From JBEKCP01 sp050014815 (GTDB lineage: Bacteria; Planctomycetota; Planctomycetia; Pirellulales; Thermoguttaceae), in the NCBI GenBank assembly GCA_050014815.1, contig JBEKCP010000344.1:1-6773 (forward strand): DNA of 6,773 nt, given 5' to 3'. The notes under the pieces are model-generated. The model did no database searches and was not told the origin of the DNA. It was given only the letters and a program-made list of their open reading frames with translations. The position numbers and the translations under genes are program-made. Positions within the stretch are counted from its first letter, which is position 1; each line of letters starts with the position of its first letter. Shown here in pieces: positions 4,951-6,773 of this stretch.

Positions 4951-5724
4951 TCAGGCATACCGCCGTAGGATCGCATCGACGAGGCGGGGACAGACGCGAT
5001 TGAGCCAGACGAAAGCCCTTCCCCATGGGTGAGGAATGATCTCGCGGCGGCCGCGACGCATGGCCAGCACCGTCTGCCGGGCCACCTCCGCCGGGCTGAC
5101 GGAGGCAAGCTCCGACCACGCGGGGGCGCTCGTGTTCTCGGCCCGGGCGAAGAACTCGGTCTCGGTCCGGCCGGGACTGACCACCAGGACGTCAATCCCA
5201 TGGCGGACCCACTCGGTCCGCAGGGCCTCGCTGAACCCCTGGACCGCGAACTTGCTGGCCGCGTACTCGCTGCGGTAGGGGACGCCCCGATGCCCCAGGA
5301 TCGAGCTGATGTTGACGAGGATCGGCCGGTTTCCCTGTTTCAACAGGGGCAGGGCCAGTCGCGTCATCTCCACAAGGGCGAAGAAGTTGACCTCCATGAC
5401 GCGGCGGACCCGCTGGGGATCGGCATCCTCGAAGAGTCCCATGGCGCCGATGCCGGCATTGTTCACCAAGGCGTCCAGGCCGCCGTAGCAGGTCGCCGCC
5501 CGGTCGATGGCGGCCTGGCGGACGGCGGGCTCGGTAATATCGCCGGCGACGCACTCGACGGCTGAAGCCAACTCGGCCGCCAGTTCGCGGAGCCGATCCT
5601 CCCGGCGGGCCAGCAGGACGAGGCGGGCCCCTTGCCGCGCCAACTCCCGGGCGATCTCCCGCCCGATGCCGCTGGAGGCCCCGGTGACGATCGTGCGGAG
5701 TCCCTGGATACAGCGTTTGGTCAT
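4951..5724 (-). CDS. Short-chain dehydrogenase/reductase (classical SDR)
   Basis: A 257-residue Rossmann-fold NAD(P)-dependent oxidoreductase. The cofactor motif is TGASSGIG (14-21), followed by LLARRE (37-42), in which basic residues after the second beta strand favour NADP(H). GDI at 61-63 contacts adenine, NNAG is at 88-91 and Asn113 is the structural catalytic Asn. The catalytic triad is Ser141, Tyr154 and Lys158 (YAASK), with SPGRTETEF (183-191) after it. Length and motifs fit the classical SDR group. The substrate cannot be read from sequence; a hydrophobic, basic C-terminus (WLNRVCPRLVDAILRRYA) may fold over the substrate or touch a membrane. ATG at 5724 gives the usual spacing of about 13 residues before the glycine motif, but no Shine-Dalgarno is seen. 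The gene follows hflX in the same direction, separated by a repeat element, and there is no functional tie to the left-hand operon. Confidence 0.93.
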   Translation of the reverse strand: MTKRCIQGLRTIVTGASSGIGREIARELARQGARLVLLARREDRLRELAAELASAVECVAGDITEPAVRQAAIDRAATCYGGLDALVNNAGIGAMGLFEDADPQRVRRVMEVNFFALVEMTRLALPLLKQGNRPILVNISSILGHRGVPYRSEYAASKFAVQGFSEALRTEWVRHGIDVLVVSPGRTETEFFARAENTSAPAWSELASVSPAEVARQTVLAMRRGRREIIPHPWGRAFVWLNRVCPRLVDAILRRYA

Positions 5725-5737
5725 GGCAGTTCAAGCA

Positions 5738-5880
5738 CGAAATCCGAATATCGAAATCCTCGGACCTCGTGTCCGCCACAAATCCGAAATGCGAAGCTCC
5801 AATGTTCGAAACGCCGATGTTTCTGTCATTGGTGCTTTCGGTAATTTGAAATTGTTTCGGATTTCGATATTCGGATTTCG
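5738..5880. repeat. MITE-like intergenic element with perfect 22-bp terminal inverted repeats
   Basis: The arms at 5738-5759 and 5859-5880 are exact reverse complements over 22 bp; each contains CGAATATCGAAATCC on one strand or the other. The interior repeats related words (AATCCGAAAT, GTTCGAAAC, TTTCGG). The element is AT-richer than its surroundings. No transposase is encoded. Such AATCCGAA-rich palindromic blocks occur between genes in many Planctomycetota-like assemblies, which I know only as a general impression. It sits between hflX and the dehydrogenase gene and could serve as a hairpin insulating the two transcripts. Confidence 0.85.
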
Positions 5881-5902
5881 GATTTTGAGTCCCGACGGGC
5901 CG

Positions 5903-6773
5903 TCATCGCGTGCGGACTTCCACGCCCTCTTCCCGGACCCGGTGGACATCCTGCCGCGGCATGCGGCAGTGGACGATGACGCGCGAATCGTGGTACTTTT
6001 TCGAGAGGACTTCGCCGTGGGCCGCCAGGTAAGCCAGGACGCGGCCGTTGTCCACGCCCAATTCCACCTCCACGTCGAGGAACGTCCGGCTCAGGGCCAC
6101 GCTGACGGCGGCGCTGAGCTCGGCGAGCCCCTGGCCGCGGCGGGCGCTGATCGGGATCGCGTGGGGATAGCGGTTCCGCAGGCCCTCGACGCAGACGCCG
6201 TCCGCCAGCGCGTCGATCTTGTTGAGCACCAGCAGGGTGTCCTTCTGCCGGATGCCGATCTCGTCGAGCGTCTTGTAGGCCGCGGCGATCTGATCGACGA
6301 CGGCCGGGTTGGCGGCGTCGGCGACGTGCAGGAGGAGGTTCGCCTGCCGCGCCTCCTCCAGGGTCGCCCGGAAACTGGCGACCAGGTGGTGGGGCAGGTC
6401 CCGGATGAAGCCGACCGTATCGCTCAGCAGGACGGGCCCCCAGCCGGGCAACTGCCACCGCCGGGTCCGCGTGTCGAGCGTGGCGAACAAGGCGTCCTGG
6501 ACGAAGACGTCGGCCCCCGTCAGGGTGTTCAGGAGCGTGCTCTTTCCGGCGTTGGTGTAGCCCACCAGCGAGACGGTCATGTGGCCTCTTCGCGCGGCCA
6601 CTTCCCGTTGCCTTCGCCGCTCGATGGTCGAGAGTTGTCGCCGCAGGTCCTGGATGCGGTGTTCGACGAGCCGGCGGTCCACTTCGAGCTGCTTCTCGCC
6701 GGGGCCGCGGAGGCCGACGCCGCCCTGGGCCTGGCGGGACAAGTGGGTCCACATCCGCTTCAATCGCGGCATC
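5903..6773 (-). CDS. hflX: Ribosome-associated GTPase HflX (N-terminus beyond the window)
   Basis: The visible 289 residues begin inside the protein, at the segment RLKRMWTHLSRQ that precedes the family hallmark RGPGEKQLE (22-30 of the visible part). An arginine-rich helical linker follows, then the G domain: G1 GYTNAGKS (71-78), G2 around FATLDTRTR (96-104), G3 DTVGF (118-122), G4 NKID (184-187) and G5 ISAR. A C-terminal domain ends in EEGVEVRTR before TGA. HflX binds the 50S subunit and splits or rescues stalled ribosomes under stress. Full-length proteins are usually about 400 or more residues, so 100 or more N-terminal residues lie past the right edge. A Met codon at 6770-6772 is internal by homology. 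The hallmark reads RGPGEKQLE where many homologues have RGPGETQLE, a tolerated change. All GTPase motifs are intact. Confidence 0.95.
   Translation of the reverse strand, partial: MPRLKRMWTHLSRQAQGGVGLRGPGEKQLEVDRRLVEHRIQDLRRQLSTIERRRQREVAARRGHMTVSLVGYTNAGKSTLLNTLTGADVFVQDALFATLDTRTRRWQLPGWGPVLLSDTVGFIRDLPHHLVASFRATLEEARQANLLLHVADAANPAVVDQIAAAYKTLDEIGIRQKDTLLVLNKIDALADGVCVEGLRNRYPHAIPISARRGQGLAELSAAVSVALSRTFLDVEVELGVDNGRVLAYLAAHGEVLSKKYHDSRVIVHCRMPRQDVHRVREEGVEVRTR

Noticed and set aside
4425..5201. 258-codon minus-strand frame over the antitoxin and the dehydrogenase C-terminus
   Set aside because: It overlaps the true dehydrogenase frame and crosses the TTCCGCC repeat; no motif is seen.
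5826..6752. 308-codon minus-strand frame alongside hflX
   Set aside because: Alternative frame rich in Arg, Pro and Gly; the hflX frame carries all G motifs.
6770..6772. ATG at the right edge as the start of hflX
   Set aside because: The sequence around it is internal to the HflX N-terminal domain in the known family, so the gene is cut by the window and not short.

Overview
The window is GC-rich DNA with compact genes that use ATG and GTG starts. Several palindromic intergenic repeats resemble those I associate with Planctomycetota and with metagenome-assembled relatives. Assignment to that phylum is a tentative inference, because no rRNA or lineage-diagnostic gene is present.

Left half (about 322-3909, + strand): a tightly packed operon encodes a soluble ABC-type ATPase with no membrane partner, a HypB/UreG-like P-loop GTPase rich in Cys pairs, and a NifS/IscS-type cysteine desulfurase. 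The first two genes overlap by 4 bases and the next two are 2 bases apart. After 188 bases carrying a REP-like palindromic element comes a 15-cysteine protein whose N-terminus has a CX2CX4CX16C iron-sulfur motif. ATP hydrolysis, GTP-dependent metal handling, sulfur mobilisation and an Fe-S protein together suggest a maturation or activation pathway for a metallocofactor or Fe-S enzyme. No target enzyme is present in the window. This is the most interesting part and I cannot attach it to a named pathway.

Middle (3910-4950): this looks like a decayed accessory zone. An open frame without a start codon runs directly on from the stop of the Fe-S gene and resembles the coiled-coil C-terminus of a large serine recombinase. 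Then come an 8-bp tandem repeat, two copies of an ATGGTATAAT extended -10 element 282 bp apart, a second start-poor open frame, and a small antitoxin-like gene. The toxin expected after that gene is missing.

Right half (4951-6773, - strand): a classical short-chain dehydrogenase/reductase, a roughly 145-bp repeat element bounded by a perfect 22-bp inverted repeat, and the C-terminal two thirds or so of the ribosome-associated GTPase HflX, cut by the window edge. These are housekeeping or generic genes with no evident link to the left-hand operon.
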